In this document: one piece after another, positions 32,970-43,900 of the stretch
How positions within the stretch are numbered: position 1 is the stretch's first letter
How the letters are laid out: every line of letters begins with the position of its first letter
NCBI GenBank assembly: GCA_034231615.1
Contig: CM067311.1
Location: forward strand, 28,114,015 to 28,178,014
Reading direction: 5' to 3'
DNA: 64,000 nucleotides
DNA from: Meghimatium bilineatum
Taxonomy: Eukaryota; Mollusca; Gastropoda; Stylommatophora; Philomycidae
The notes under the pieces: generated by a model
The model's database searches: none
What the model saw: the letters and a program-made list of their open reading frames with translations, nothing else
Told to the model about the DNA's origin: nothing
Program-made: the position numbers and the translations under genes

Positions 32970-33265
32970 CTCTAACCATTTCTTCTGCTTTCGTTCTCAA
33001 ACTCCTGCAGATTAGCAGGATGTAGTCCGGAGAACGGTATGCGTTGTGTCATGGTTTACAGAATTGCTGCGATATCTGCGCCTTTCGGCCTGACACATCG
33101 GACTTCAGCATAGCTTTGGGTCGCTGACCCTATATGGGATGGGACAGCCAACTCCATCCCATAACATCCTTAGTCGCATTTTACGACATGCGTGGAAGGT
33201 AAACAGTGTTGCTATTCTTTGCTCCCCTTTCGGGCCCCGGCAACACACGGGCGCTCTAAACATTT
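32970..33265 (-). mobile_element. Family B retroposon, copy 1, with 12-bp target duplication
   Basis: Insert 32982-33253 (272 bp) flanked by ctctaaccattt at 32970-32981 and ctctaaacattt at 33254-33265, created from one unit of the 25-bp array. Sense strand is minus: it starts cgcccgtgtgttgccgggg, includes catgtcgtaaaatgcgacta and gggatggagttggctgtccc, and ends gagtttgagaacgaaagcag. The last ~135 bp is homologous to family A. Non-coding. Confidence 0.9.
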
Positions 33266-33984
33266 GACTTCATCAGAACTCTAACCATTTGACGTCATCA
33301 GAACTCTAACCACTTAACTTCATCAGAACTCTAACCACTTGATTTCATCAGAACTCTAACCACTTGATTTCATCGTTCTAACCACTTTATATTGCTCTAA
33401 CCACTTCATTGTTGAGTAAATCATTGGGCTCCATCATTGATCTAACCACATAACTTCATCATCGTTCTAACCAATTGACTCCAACGTCGTTCTAATGACG
33501 TGAATCCATCATCTTACTAATTACTTGACTTCGTCAGGGTCCTCACCACTTGACTTCATTAACGCTGTAATCACTTGACTTCATCATGACAATAACCACT
33601 TGTTTTCATCATCGCTTTAATCACTTGACCTCATCATCGCTGTAAACACTTGATTTAATCATAGCTATAATCACTTGTCTTCATCATCAATTTAATCACG
33701 TAACATCACCATAGCTCTAATAATTTGATTTCAATATCGCTATAATCATTTGATTTCAATATCGCTATAATCATTTGATTTCAATATCGCTATAATAATT
33801 TGATTTCAATATCGCCATAATCATTTGATTTCAATATCGCTATAATCATTTGATTTCAATATCGCTATAATCATTTGACATTTGACTATAATCATTTAAC
33901 AAGAGAGGAGCAGAAAACTGTTAATTGTTTAATAAATATATGATTGTGTAGATATGAAAGATAATATAAGCAACAACGACTAAC

Positions 33985-34505
33985 CCGTAATAAGAACTAG
34001 TGTGATACCAATGTAATACTATTAACAGTAAGTAACGCATTGAAAGAACTAGTGTGATACCAATGTCATATGACTAACAGTAAGTAACACATTGAAAGAA
34101 CTAGTGTGATACCAATGTCATATGACTAACAGTAAGTAACACATATAAAGAACTAGTGTGATACCAATGTCATATGACTAATAGTAAGTAACACATAGAA
34201 AGAACTAGTGTGATACCAATGTAATACTATTAACAGTAAGTAACACATATAAAGAACTAGTGTGATACCAATGTCATATGACTAACAGTAAGTAACACAT
34301 TGAAAGAACTAGTGTGATACCAATGTCATATGACTAACAGTAAGTAACACATATAAAGAACTAGTGTGATACCAATGTCATATCACTAATAGTAAGTAAC
34401 ACATAGAAAGAACTAGTGTGATACGAATGTCATATCACTAATAGTAAGTAACACATAGAAAGAACTAGTGTGATACCAATGTCATATGACTAACAATAAG
34501 GAACC
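33985..34505. repeat. 52-bp minisatellite
   Basis: aactagtgtgataccaatgt, catatgactaacagtaagta and acacattgaaag repeat about ten times with a 52-bp step (33995, 34047, and so on). Decayed units continue to ~34660. Confidence 0.93.
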
Positions 34506-34680
34506 GATATATAACTAGAATTGCATCAATGCAATATATCCAACAACACGTAGTTCAGAACGAACTACACAAATACCAGTGTAAAATGAGTAACAGTGAG
34601 AAAGTCATAGAATGAACTAGAGAGATACCAGTGCAATATGACCAACAGCGAATTACTCAAGAAATCATTAAAAATACATC

Positions 34681-34682
<2 letters not shown>

Positions 34683-34718
<36 letters not shown>

Positions 34719-34733
34719 AAGAGAGAGAGAGAG
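34683..34733. repeat. (GA)n microsatellite
   Basis: About 50 bp of gagaga with two aaag interruptions. Confidence 0.95.
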
Positions 34734-34739
34734 AAATGA

Positions 34740-35310
34740 AGAAATGAAGCCTAAGATGGGAATGACATACTACAAAATAATGCGGAATGAAAAAAAAAAT
34801 GAAAATGGGCATTGTTCTGGAAGCCACAAGTAAAGAGGAAAAACATAAATACAGAGAACATACGGGGTGAAGAATTCAGAAAAAGAAGAACCACGAACAT
34901 AAACATAACCGAATACGTGTATTTAAGACCAGTGTTTCACGGGAAGTTGAAAGTTGAATAGATCACAGCAATAATGAGTGCACTTTGAATAATATTATCC
35001 AACCAATTGTTGGATGTTACAAGCTTTAATGTGCTTCCAAAACGATTTGGCCTTTGTTACTTAAAATAGTCAGGGGGTATATGTAAGCAGGACTTGGCAC
35101 GAGTAGCAGTAATACTTCAGACAGCGTATATCCATTTCTTGTTGATCCCCTCCGCAATGGATGCATGATTATCCTCTCAGACATACAAATAAGTGCTGTG
35201 ACCCCCAGGAAAGATTATTGATCGTTGGGTAATACTATATTGGAAGTTCGGGAGGGTAGTACAAATAAGGAGAAAATATAGAGAGTACGCAGATTTGAAA
35301 TAGATCTATG
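34740..35310. other. Unassigned stretch
   Basis: No gene or repeat partner recognised. Confidence 0.3.
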
Positions 35311-35312
35311 CC

Positions 35313-35317
<5 letters not shown>

Positions 35318-35352
<35 letters not shown>
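35318..35352. repeat. (TA)n microsatellite
   Basis: About 34 bp of alternating t and a, flanked by caaa and tttg, so the tract and its flanks are palindromic. Confidence 0.95.
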
Positions 35353-35354
<2 letters not shown>

Positions 35355-35554
35355 GATAAAGATTCCTATTTTTAATGATTTTTATATTTTTTTTATATTT
35401 ATGGCACAAGATGAGAAAGTGAATACGGTACAGGGGGTGAGGGAAATGGTGGTTTGTTTACACAGTGATCTGATGTTTAAATTGCGCCACTCCTTTAGTC
35501 GACTCAGCTATAAATGAGTACCTAACGCATGAGTATGTGGAGTTAAAGACATCA

Positions 35555-35655
35555 AGGAAGGGAACTGTCCACCCCGCCTAATAGTTTTGCGGATTAGTAC
35601 ACGAAGAGTTATCTTCATCCCCTAGGGCAGGTTGCTGCCATGGGATCTACCTTTA
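35555..35655. repeat. Interspersed repeat C, copy 2
   Basis: caaggaagggaactgtccac, cctaatagtt, gaagagttatctt, gcaggttgctgccatggg parallel the copy at 4245-4350. It supplies the apparent start of the open frame through the following 33-bp array. Confidence 0.55.
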
Positions 35656-35689
35656 CCTTCCTGTTCAAATATTACTGCCGTAACTTCAG

Positions 35690-36325
35690 CTCATACTCCA
35701 ACATCTTCACACTCTACTACAACTCCAGTTACTACTGAAATTGTTCCTACTGCAACTCCAGTTACTACTGAAATTGTTCCTACTGCAACTCCAGTTACTA
35801 CTGAAATTGTTCCTACTACAATTCCATTTACTACTGAAATTGTTCCTACTAAAACTCCAGTTACTACTGAAATTGTTCCTACTACAACTCCAGTTACTAC
35901 TGAAATTGTTCCTACTACAAATACAGTTACTACTGAAATTGTTCCTACTACCACTCCTGTTACTACTGAAATTGTTCCTACTACAACTCCAGTTACTACT
36001 GAAATTGTTCCTACTACAACTCCAGTTACTACTGAAATTGTTCCTACTACAATTCCATTTACTACTGAAATTGTTCCTACTAAAACTCCAGTTACTACTG
36101 AAATTGTTCCTACTACAACTCCAGTTACTACTGAAATTGTTCCTACTACAAATACAGTTACTACTGAAATTGTTCCTACTACCACTCCTGTTACTACTGA
36201 AATTGTTCCTACTACAACTCCAGTTACTACTGAAATTGTTCCTACTACAACTCCAGTTACTACTGAAATTGTTCCTACTACAATTCCAGTTAGTACTGAT
36301 ATTTTTCCTACTACAAATAGTTACT
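35690..36325. repeat. 33-bp minisatellite with 231-bp higher-order unit
   Basis: gttactactgaaattgttcc plus tactacaactcca repeats about eighteen times. Variant units (attccattt, aaaactcc, aatacagtt, accactcctg) recur in the same order 231 bp apart (attccattt at 35821 and 36052), a seven-unit higher-order repeat. The plus frame 35632-36330 reads a mucin-like 11-residue repeat (VTTEIVPTTTP), but it starts in repeat C, the minus strand is also open, and there is no signal peptide or flanking domain. A mucin-like exon is not excluded. Confidence 0.9.
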
Positions 36326-36354
36326 ACTGAAATTTTTCCTACTACAAATCCAGT

Positions 36355-36389
<35 letters not shown>

Positions 36390-37250
36390 TTACTACTGCT
36401 GCTGATGATGTTACTGATGCTACGGCTGCTACTATTACTACTAATACTACTGCTATTGATGTTGCTATTACTGTTGCTAGTACTATTATATTATTACCAC
36501 CATTACTATTACTATATTATTAACATTGCTATAATTACTACTACTACTTCTACTACTACTACAGTACTACTACTACAATTGCTACCATTAATACTGTTAT
36601 TGATAATGTTACTGATACTATTACAGTTACTGCTACTATAATTATTACTGTTCCGGTAACTACCACCACTACTACAACCAACACCACCACCATATGTAAT
36701 ATTACCACTACTACTTAAACAACTAATACTGCTGCTGCTTCTACTACTACTACAAATACGACAACTATTGCTACTACTGGTACTACTACTCTACTACTAT
36801 AACTACTACTACTACTATTACTAGATACTACTACTACTACTACTCTACTACTATAACTACTACTACTACTACTACTCTACTACTATAACTACTACTACTA
36901 CTACCACTACTACTAGCTACTACTACTACCCTACTACTATAACTACTACTACTACTACTACTACTACTACTGCTACTAGCTGCTACTACTACTACTACTA
37001 CTACTACTGCTACTACTACTACTAGCTACTACTACTACTCTACTACTACTACTACTACTACTGCTACTAGCTACTACTACTACTAACTACTACTACTACT
37101 ACTACTAGCTACTACTGCTACTACTACTACTATAACTACTACTACTACTACTGATACTAGTTGCTACTACTACTACTAGCTACTACTACTACTACTACTA
37201 CGGCTACTACTACTACTCTACTACTACTGTTACTGTTAGTACTACTACTA
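36355..37250. repeat. CTA/ACT-rich trinucleotide array
   Basis: Mostly (act)n with substitutions; the second half (36780-37180) carries phrases such as tactagctactactac and ctataactactac at irregular intervals. It is the reverse complement in triplet content of the TAG array at 17.4-18.1 kb. Poly-Leu, poly-Ser and poly-Thr frames are artefacts. Confidence 0.93.
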
Positions 37251-37379
37251 TTACTACTACTAATGTTACCACAGCTACTGCAACAATCGATGTAGGATCT
37301 TCTAGTACTACTACTGTTTCTTCTACTTTTACGAAAACAACTGATTCTACTGTTACTTCTGCTAATACTCACACTAGGT

Positions 37380-37860
37380 GGCTGTTGCTACAATGAATGC
37401 ATATGTGTCACTAGAAAAAGTCCCTAACTCATGTAAGAGACGCTACCAAAGCTAAGATATTCATAGCAAACCGATGGGGAAACCTTGCGCTGATCAATAA
37501 TGAATATAGAATAATGATCAATCAGGTCAGACTACATTGGGACCACATGAAAATGTACGCGTTAGCACTAGCACTGTTGAATAAATATGCTATTTGAAAT
37601 TAAATCTAAATGAGTTTCAGGAATATTTTGAAACGCAGAAAATGGAATGTCCATCACAGAGAAATCAATATAATGTGAAATGAGACTCATGCCACAGAGG
37701 AGCAGGGATACACAATACTGTAATAGTTCTTATAAAAAATTAATAGAACAGATATACTGTTGGAAAAAATGTCAGGCATGAAGAATCGATAATTGGTAAT
37801 AACAGAGAAATAGCCAAACAAAGAAAACCAGACTGCTCTTGAAATAACGGGATAAATCAA
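37380..37860. other. Unassigned stretch
   Basis: Some phrases in the plus frames look like worn retroelement coding, but nothing is firm enough to name. Confidence 0.25.
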
Positions 37861-38055
37861 CCAGTGTAGGGTAACAACCCTAAACAGGAAGTAGGTGGCT
37901 GGGGTAACACAGGGAAAATGTCAAGTAATACAAAAATAGGTAGGTGTGTTACCAAAATGAAACATAAAACAACTTAATAACGAGATACAGAGACATAGGT
38001 AGGTGTGTTACCAAAATGAAACATAAAACAACTTAATAACGAGATACAACATCGG
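37860..38055. mobile_element. Element related to 15.6 kb, with tandem duplicated end
   Basis: aaccagtgtagggtaacaac, ggtggctggggtaacacagg match 15575-15650. The following gtgttaccaaaatgaaacat, aaaacaacttaataacgaga, tacag segment is present twice (37936 and 37995, 59-bp step). It lacks the gacgacgtttt and ctgatga portion that carries the ribozyme-like motif at 15.7 kb. Confidence 0.55.
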
Positions 38056-38102
38056 CTGCAATGTTCTTACTTAATACCGTATGCACGAGCAGAAGAAGTA
38101 CA

Positions 38103-38545
38103 TCAGTGAAGATCAACATCTGCTGTTGTCATGTGACGTATTCCTTCCAGAACGTTGTCTTGCCAATCAACTCTCTGAACCTCTCTGTCATGGGCGATGT
38201 GGCTTGCATTTTCTAGCGATGTATTGATGTTATCTTTAATGTCGTCAGTCCATCGTCTTCTTGGTCTGCCCTTTCTCCTCTTCCCAGGTACTCTTCCCTC
38301 CATTATTTGTCTTTCTAAATAGTTGTGTCTCTTTATATGACCAAACAATCGTAGATTTCTTTTTGTTATTGTGTTTAGTAACCAACACTCTGGAATCTTC
38401 AATGTGTTTATAATATCTGAGTTTCTGATTTTTTTCCTTCCATGATATTCTAAATATCTTTCTGTAGCATTTCAGCTCGAAGGCGTTAACCTTCTTTGCC
38501 GCTGTTTTACTTAGGGTCCATCACAGCCGTATGTTGCAACCGAAA
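38103..38545 (-). pseudogene. Non-LTR retrotransposon C-terminal region
   Basis: Minus-strand reading: ATYGCDGP near 38535, then after a frameshift KIRNSDIINTLKIPECWLLN, TITKRNLRLFGHIKRHNYLE, RQIMEGRVPGKRRKGRPRRR and WTDDIKDNINTSLENASHIA, ending VDWQDNVLEGIRHMT. This is the YGCE...IPECWL...FGHIxRH...GKRxxGRPRxRWxxDI tail of RTE-like elements. The final 99 codons are uninterrupted. Its end matches 43300-43400. Confidence 0.8.
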
Positions 38546-38650
38546 AATTACAGTTCGTAACATTAGCACTGTCATATAGCATCATCTATACATCTCTAAT
38601 AATACCAATTCGTTTAACCTGCATGCGAGTGATATACATTTACAGCGGAA

Positions 38651-39010
38651 ATGAAGAGAAGAATACAAACTTTTGAAAACAAATATCACAGGCGAGTATT
38701 GCCCATCCATTATAAAGAACATAAAACCAAAATATACATGAGAAACATAATAAATGTTCGTGTAGGTCAACACGGGCATCTCCTGTCTTTGGTGAAACGT
38801 CGAAAACTTGTGTGGTTTGGCGACGTGATGAGGCACGATTCTTTTTCCAACATTATTCTGCAGGGGACAGTTGAGGGTTGAAGAAGAAGAGGGATAAAAA
38901 TGTGTGGATTGATAATATTAAAGACATGGCAGAATTAAGATTTGTATCGCTTAAACAAGGATCTGAGAACAGATAGACATTGCGGAATTTATTTGTTGAT
39001 GTTTCCCGAG
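38651..39010 (+). pseudogene. Non-LTR retrotransposon C-terminal region, different family
   Basis: Plus-strand: KRRIQTFENKYHRRVLPIHY, EHKTKIYMRNII, LLSLVKRRKLVWFGDVMRHD and SFSNIILQGTVEG, then RRRGIKMC after a stop and frameshift. Order and wording match the tail of a second RTE-like lineage (RIQxFExKxxRxLLxIxYxEHKTN...KRRKLxWFGHVxRHDSL). It faces the 38.1-38.5 kb remnant tail to head on the opposite strand. Confidence 0.75.
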
Positions 39011-39344
39011 TGGTACCCCTAAAACCCTGACGGTTTATAAGTTTAATGCAATAACAGAGTTGACTAGTATTTTGAAGATGATTCCGTACTAGGAGTGTTG
39101 GAGTAGGCGATCATGAATGTCCTCAACTCCGTGTTGATATTGTCAATGTACATTTCTCTGGTAAACTCCCTTACATAATATATAAACTATCTTGTTTTTT
39201 TCTGTCTATATCTTCCTGTATCTTTATTTTTGTCGGTTTACGAGAATGAGCATGGGTTTCTGACTTCACCACGCCACATACCGTAGTAGCCGCTCCGACA
39301 TTTGTTAATTTGGTCTGCTTTCTATTTGGGTATCAGAATAATGT

Positions 39345-39515
39345 ACTGCTTTTCTGGGCTAGTGTGCTTTTCTGGGCTAGTGTGCTTTTCTGGTCTAGTG
39401 TGCTTTTCTGGGCTAGTGTGCTTTTCTGTGCTAGTGTGCTTTTCTGGTCTAGTGTGCTTTTCTGGGCTAGTGTGCTTTTCTGGGCTAGTGTGCTTTTCTG
39501 GTCTAGTGTTCTATT
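39345..39515. repeat. 18-bp minisatellite
   Basis: cttttctgggctagtgtg repeats nine times with minor variants (ggtctag, gtgctag). Being a multiple of three it keeps frames open on both strands. Confidence 0.95.
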
Positions 39516-39609
39516 TATTGTTGATCGTCCATCACAAGTGATGATGACCATTTGGTACATCTACTTTATGAATTCAGTTAGAGATATGATCTTTTCTATG
39601 AGTTCGTAA

Positions 39610-40300
39610 ATGGCCGATAAGCCCAAAATGATCGGGATTCTGTGCAAGGAATGTAAGTTTCAATCATGTCCTGACACATCAGAAAGATGCATCAACGCAA
39701 GCATGAAATTGCTTTCATCATCATCTGCCGATGGACTACTTCTAGTAATAGCTCTAAAAGTCGTTCGACAGTTTGGGTATGTGATGATCACTTTCGATAG
39801 TGGTTGATGTGCACTTAACATTCTAGCCAGTCTCCGCTGTTGAATGTTGAACTTCTGCATTTCTCCTTTTTTTCACACAGCGTTGCACTTTTGTATTATT
39901 GCAGAGCGCCATGTAGCCCTATTTCATGCAACATCTTCCCATGTGCAATGATTTATGTCCAAGGCTTTCACTGAGATCTGTAGCGAGTCCTTGTATTAAA
40001 ATTGTTCTATCTATACTTGACCTCATTAGTGCATATGCCACATGAGGGTAACCTGAGTACAATGTAGCTAATCATCTACACCTTGTCAATCCTTTCAACA
40101 GGGCCCAGAGATGACATGCACACCAGAGTGCACAGGCCGGCGCTCCATAGCTGGTCGAGCATCAGGGTCAGCGAAACACAGCTGGCCAAGACCCTCAGTA
40201 CACTTCCACGCAGTGGACCTGGAACAGGAGTGCAGCAACCCTGCTGTAGCCTGGCCAAGTACTAGGGATCGAAGATACGGTAATGCCAATCCGGCCCAAA
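39610..40300. other. Unassigned stretch, locally GC-rich
   Basis: 40100-40260 has higher GC and four overlapping open frames with no known motif. No repeat partner in the window. Confidence 0.3.
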
Positions 40301-40310
40301 AAAATACTGG

Positions 40311-40455
40311 CTGAAGACGGATGTGTCAGGTCGAAAGGCACAGATAACGCAGCTTGCTGTAAAACATGACACAACGCAGATCACCCTCATACGTCCTTCT
40401 CAAGACGGTCAGCGGTATGCTTTCAGATGGTGCGCCGCAAGGTGTACGAAGAAGA
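40311..40455 (+). mobile_element. Family A/B-related retroposon, variant
   Basis: gctgaagacggatgtgtcag, aaaggcacagataacgcagc, gctgtaaaacatgacacaac, gca follow family B, after which the sequence departs and closes with gaagaagaagaagaa. It suggests a third subtype sharing the 5' core and GAA tail but with a different middle. Confidence 0.6.
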
Positions 40456-40598
40456 AGAAGAATCAGAATGTGTGCACGCAGTCTGTGGGATTCTGTTCAT
40501 AATCACAGCGGCGTCTGGTCTACAAAGGAGGTGATCAGTCGCAACTCTTCACCCCCCCCCCTTTCCTAGCTTTCTTTTTTATCTCTGCGTGTACCTGA

Positions 40599-41303
40599 TT
40601 GCGGATATGTTGCAGATTTAGGCTTTTAGTATACATTGCTGTGTTTGTGTCCTTTCTTGGCACAGATAACTTTTGTTTTGGTCATCGTGTGCAAGAAATA
40701 GGAAAGAGCAGTGAATGGGTGGAGGTAGAAATTGAGAAGAAATCAGTGACCAAAGTAATAATACAACTAGATAAAGCGTGTCGAAAATGGACGGACTTAA
40801 GGGCTCAGGATACAGTGCACGAACTCGCCCAACTACACTCGAAACCACAAGACATAATTATATACACAGATGGCTCCGTTAACAGAAACACAAATAAAAG
40901 CGGTTGGGGTTTTGTTGCCTACAGAAACGGCGTCAAGTTGGTGGAGAAAACTTCAGCATATTCTACTGTTACACCGAGTATGAGGATGGAGATAGAGGGA
41001 GTTACAGCAGCTCTTAATTGGTTGATAACTGATACATCAACACACTCGGTACTACTCACAGACTCTCAAAGCATGTTGCGGAAGATAGAAAAGTTCATGC
41101 TAAGAAAAGAATGGTGGGACTTATTGAACAACTCAGTAGTCCAGAGCATTACATGGATATACTGCCCTGGTCATGCTGGGGTCAGAGGAAACGAAAGAGC
41201 CGACCTATTGGCAGGCAATGCGGCGATAGACGGCACATTGCTGAGAAGAGATAAAGCATACTTGGGCGAGTGTAGTTGGGCGAGTTCGTGCACTGTATCC
41301 TGA
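40599..41303 (+). CDS. RNase H domain of a non-LTR retrotransposon (intact reading frame, partial element)
   Basis: A 234-residue frame contains a complete RNase H type I domain (roughly residues 85-215): IIIYTDGSVNRN (Asp 91), MRMEIEGVTAALNWL (Glu 131), HSVLLTDSQSML (Asp 155) and WIYCPGHAGVRGNERADLL (His 192, Asp 202). All four acidic catalytic residues are present. Upstream residues 30-80 are the usual linker (KVIIQLDKACRKWTD). No RT precedes it, and the last ~15 residues run into an inverted copy of the linker, so this is a rearranged fragment. A related decayed copy is at 55.0-55.65 kb. In an element the domain would degrade RNA in RNA-DNA hybrids during reverse transcription. Confidence 0.8.
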   Translation: MRICCRFRLLVYIAVFVSFLGTDNFCFGHRVQEIGKSSEWVEVEIEKKSVTKVIIQLDKACRKWTDLRAQDTVHELAQLHSKPQDIIIYTDGSVNRNTNKSGWGFVAYRNGVKLVEKTSAYSTVTPSMRMEIEGVTAALNWLITDTSTHSVLLTDSQSMLRKIEKFMLRKEWWDLLNNSVVQSITWIYCPGHAGVRGNERADLLAGNAAIDGTLLRRDKAYLGECSWASSCTVS

Positions 41304-41456
41304 GCCCTTAAGTCCGTCCATTTTCGACACGCTTTATCTAGTTGTATTATTACTTTAGTCACTGATTTCTTCTCAATTTCTACCTCAACCCATTCAGTGC
41401 CCTTTCCTATTTCTTGCACACGATGACCAAAGCAGCAAGTTATCTGTGCCAAGAAA
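40652..41456. repeat. 190-bp inverted repeat enclosing the RNase H domain
   Basis: Left arm 40652-40841 (ttcttggcacagataac ... ccaactacactcg) and right arm 41267-41456 (cgagtgtagttggg ... gttatctgtgccaagaa) are nearly identical inverted copies; the spacer is about 425 bp. Both arms encode the same linker (TKVIIQLDKACRKWTDLRAQ) on opposite strands. The few differences imply recent formation. Confidence 0.9.
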
Positions 41457-41499
41457 AGCAGTAATAAATTCATTCCATGAATTTTGTGAATTTTTCGGA

Positions 41500-41705
41500 T
41501 AATTGTGAGTTTAGCTGAAAGCAGTGTTTCTTTCGCAACCGAGAATTTATTTTACAGCTGGGAATTTTTTTAGAGCTGTAAATTTAACTGACAGCCGTGA
41601 GTTTCTCTGATAACTGCCGATTTCCTTGATAGCTGTGAGTTTAATATTTGTGAATTTATCTGACAGCCGTGAGTTTCTCAAAAACGTAACTGAAATAAGT
41701 TAAAG
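41500..41705. repeat. Degenerate ~25-30-bp repeat
   Basis: gtgagtttctctgataactg and ctgacagccgtgagtttctc-type units, five to six copies with variable spacing. Confidence 0.7.
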
Positions 41706-42224
41706 AACTAGCACAAATGTTAAAAGAAGATTGGAACAAATTACATTAATAGAATTTGGCTTTGACCAGTCGTAAACTGTGTGTCCACACCACTCAGTGC
41801 GTTCTGTCCACCAATGACTACGTGTCATATATAATTTCTGTTTATATATGAGTTATGATTAAGTTTCAAAAGAAATATTAATACATAACAATCAACAAGT
41901 CTTGAGTTTGAGCAGAATCACAAAATGGAAAATGTTTGTCTGCAGTTTAGCGTTGTGCACCCTATCCAAAGAATCTGGATTAAATCCCTAGGGCAGCTAG
42001 TCTCCAGTCCATCCACATGTACAAATAGTTCATCGACTTGGACATTTGGGGAAGGTTAACAAATCGATAAATAGCGCTGTCTTTCAACCCTTACAAATCT
42101 GAGATTGAGGAAGATTACACACTGCACAAATCTAAGGTATACTGTTTCACTGGGACTACCTTTTTAATTTAACGTCTGGTTATGGAACGCGGCAAACACA
42201 TCACGCTTAATCCGTGGCCGTCAA
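41706..42224. other. Unassigned stretch
   Basis: Nothing recognised. Confidence 0.3.
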
Positions 42225-42375
42225 CGATATAAGACCTACTGGTTAGTTGTAAACCCAGTCTTCTTAAAGATTCATGTGACTGCTGCCGTGATTTTCATTG
42301 GTCACTATCATTGTGTGTGTGGCACATGACCGGGAGGCGAGAGCATTCGTGATAGTGGACAATAGAAGACCTTTG
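42225..42375. mobile_element. MITE family G, copy 2
   Basis: tataagacctactggttagt, ccagtcttcttaaa and gtgattttcattggtcac align with the heads of copies at 50475 and 52280. The second half (tgatagtggacaatagaaga, cct) is its rough inverse. Confidence 0.5.
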
Positions 42376-42509
42376 CACAGGGCATGTTTCCGGTATGTGA
42401 AGTCACGACGCACGGTCCCCGTACGTACGAATTCATGCAGCTGACCGTTTGCAATAATAATTAATTACAGCAAAATAATCGAATACAGTAACTAACAGTG
42501 TAGAAATAT

Positions 42510-43115
42510 ATCCATATATATACATTCTATGACAGTTTCACAAGTTTTTAACTACTAACAAATATATTAGAGGATTTGCAATGTGCATGTCATGTTATCA
42601 TGTTTTTAGTGTTTTTATTTTCCGAAATAAAGTGTTATACACACTTCTGTCACGAATTTTGTCATCAATCATTTAATAATTATTTCTAAAGCATGCATTA
42701 TAAATGAACATATTTGGCAATGAATTATCTATAGGCCTATCTATATAATAGTTGAACATATTTCTGTTATAAAAATATTATATACATTTTAGAAATGTGA
42801 GTGACATTATATATATTTGACAAAATCTGAAAACAAATGTGCTCTTAAATTTTCATTTTGATTAATTGTTTGCATCGCATCAATTGTTGGTCAGCAAACT
42901 GCTATATATTATTAATACATCAATATATACACATTCAATGACAGTTTCACAAGGTTTTAACTGCTAAACAAATTTATATTAGTTGCTAAACATGTACTTT
43001 TTATTGACAAAAGTTATCATTATTTAGAGTTGTTTTTGTTTTCAAATAAAGTGTTACAACCTACACGATCACGTCTCTGATTTGGTTATTGGTTGCTGAA
43101 ATATTATTTCTAAAA
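42510..43115. repeat. Diverged ~180-bp direct duplication, ~410 bp apart
   Basis: 42516-42640 (acagtttcacaagtttttaa, ctgctaaca, aataaagtgttata) is repeated at 42925-43060 (acagtttcacaaggttttaa, ctgctaaac, aataaagtgttaca). No coding; class unknown. Confidence 0.65.
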
Positions 43116-43299
43116 ACATGATCTACGTGTGAAAATGTTTAGGGATGAATATTATGTGTTCTTACAAGGATTAAGATTTTTGGCTTCCGCCAAAATGGCC
43201 GACTAGAACGAATGTGTTCTCTTTACGGTGCTCGATTAACGGTTGTTCCTTCCCTACGGGAATATTGTGCCTAGAAATTTCCAATGGAATAATCGAACT

Positions 43300-43540
43300 T
43301 TTCGCTAGAAAATGCAAGCCACATCGCCCAAGACAGAGAGAGGTTCAGAGAGTTCATTGGGAAGACAACGTTCTGGAAGGAATACGTCACATGACACAAG
43401 GATTAAACATAATGATATTGTTAATAATGTAACGTTTGTTTTGTTTGAGTATCCAAGAAATTGCAAGTGATTAGCTCTTACTTCCTATGTGTTGTGGGGT
43501 GGTTTTTCAAAGCTTTCTTTCATACGCCGGAGGATTCAGC
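43300..43540 (+). pseudogene. 3' end of an RTE-like element, same family as 38.1 kb
   Basis: Reads ARKCKPHRPRQREVQRVHWE and DNVLEGIRHMTQG, the same C terminus as 38103-38402. The following untranslated part (gattagctcttacttcctat, caaagctttctttcatac) is shared with 28490-28715. Confidence 0.7.
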
Positions 43541-43559
43541 TTTCGGCTTAGTACAATGA

Positions 43560-43900
43560 CTAATGAAAGAGCCTTCTAATCAGTGGGGGTATATGTTATG
43601 AGACAAGCTGATATTTTTCTTGGGTTATCCATGCATCTGTCCTCTAACGAGAAGCTTCGCAGCCAACAAACCCAGCACACTATTCCTCGTGTAGGAAGAA
43701 CACTTTATTTTTTCCCTCACTATTCAACATGAACAATTCTGACATCAAAATGTTCAGAAATGGATAATTAATAATAATCAGTTGAGTTAGTTTGCTTACA
43801 TACATTATTGTGTTAGTTTTTGAAAATTTAATTCAGGAAAAAAAGTGTGAAACAGAGCAATAAAAATGTGTACACACCCAAGCTTGTATCCCAGAAAGCT
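43560..43900. other. Unassigned stretch
   Basis: Nothing recognised; may be 3' region of the THAP-type pseudogene to its right or of the preceding retroelement. Confidence 0.25.

Larger units (their letters stand above)
31620..33895. repeat. 25-bp satellite-like array, twice invaded
   Basis: The unit aactctaaccacttaacttc plus atcag repeats with a 25-bp step from 31640 to 31753, 32654 to 32981 and 33254 to 33380, then decays into caatatcgctataatcattt-type units up to 33895. The gaps are a mariner element (31756-32651) and a family B retroposon (32982-33253), so the array predates both. Confidence 0.95.

Noticed and set aside
35741..36523. 260-residue Leu-rich frame (+)
   Set aside because: Alternative frame of the 33-bp and triplet arrays.
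40095..40314. Four overlapping open frames in a GC-richer patch
   Set aside because: Mutually overlapping on both strands with no motif; most likely chance openness from low stop-codon content.
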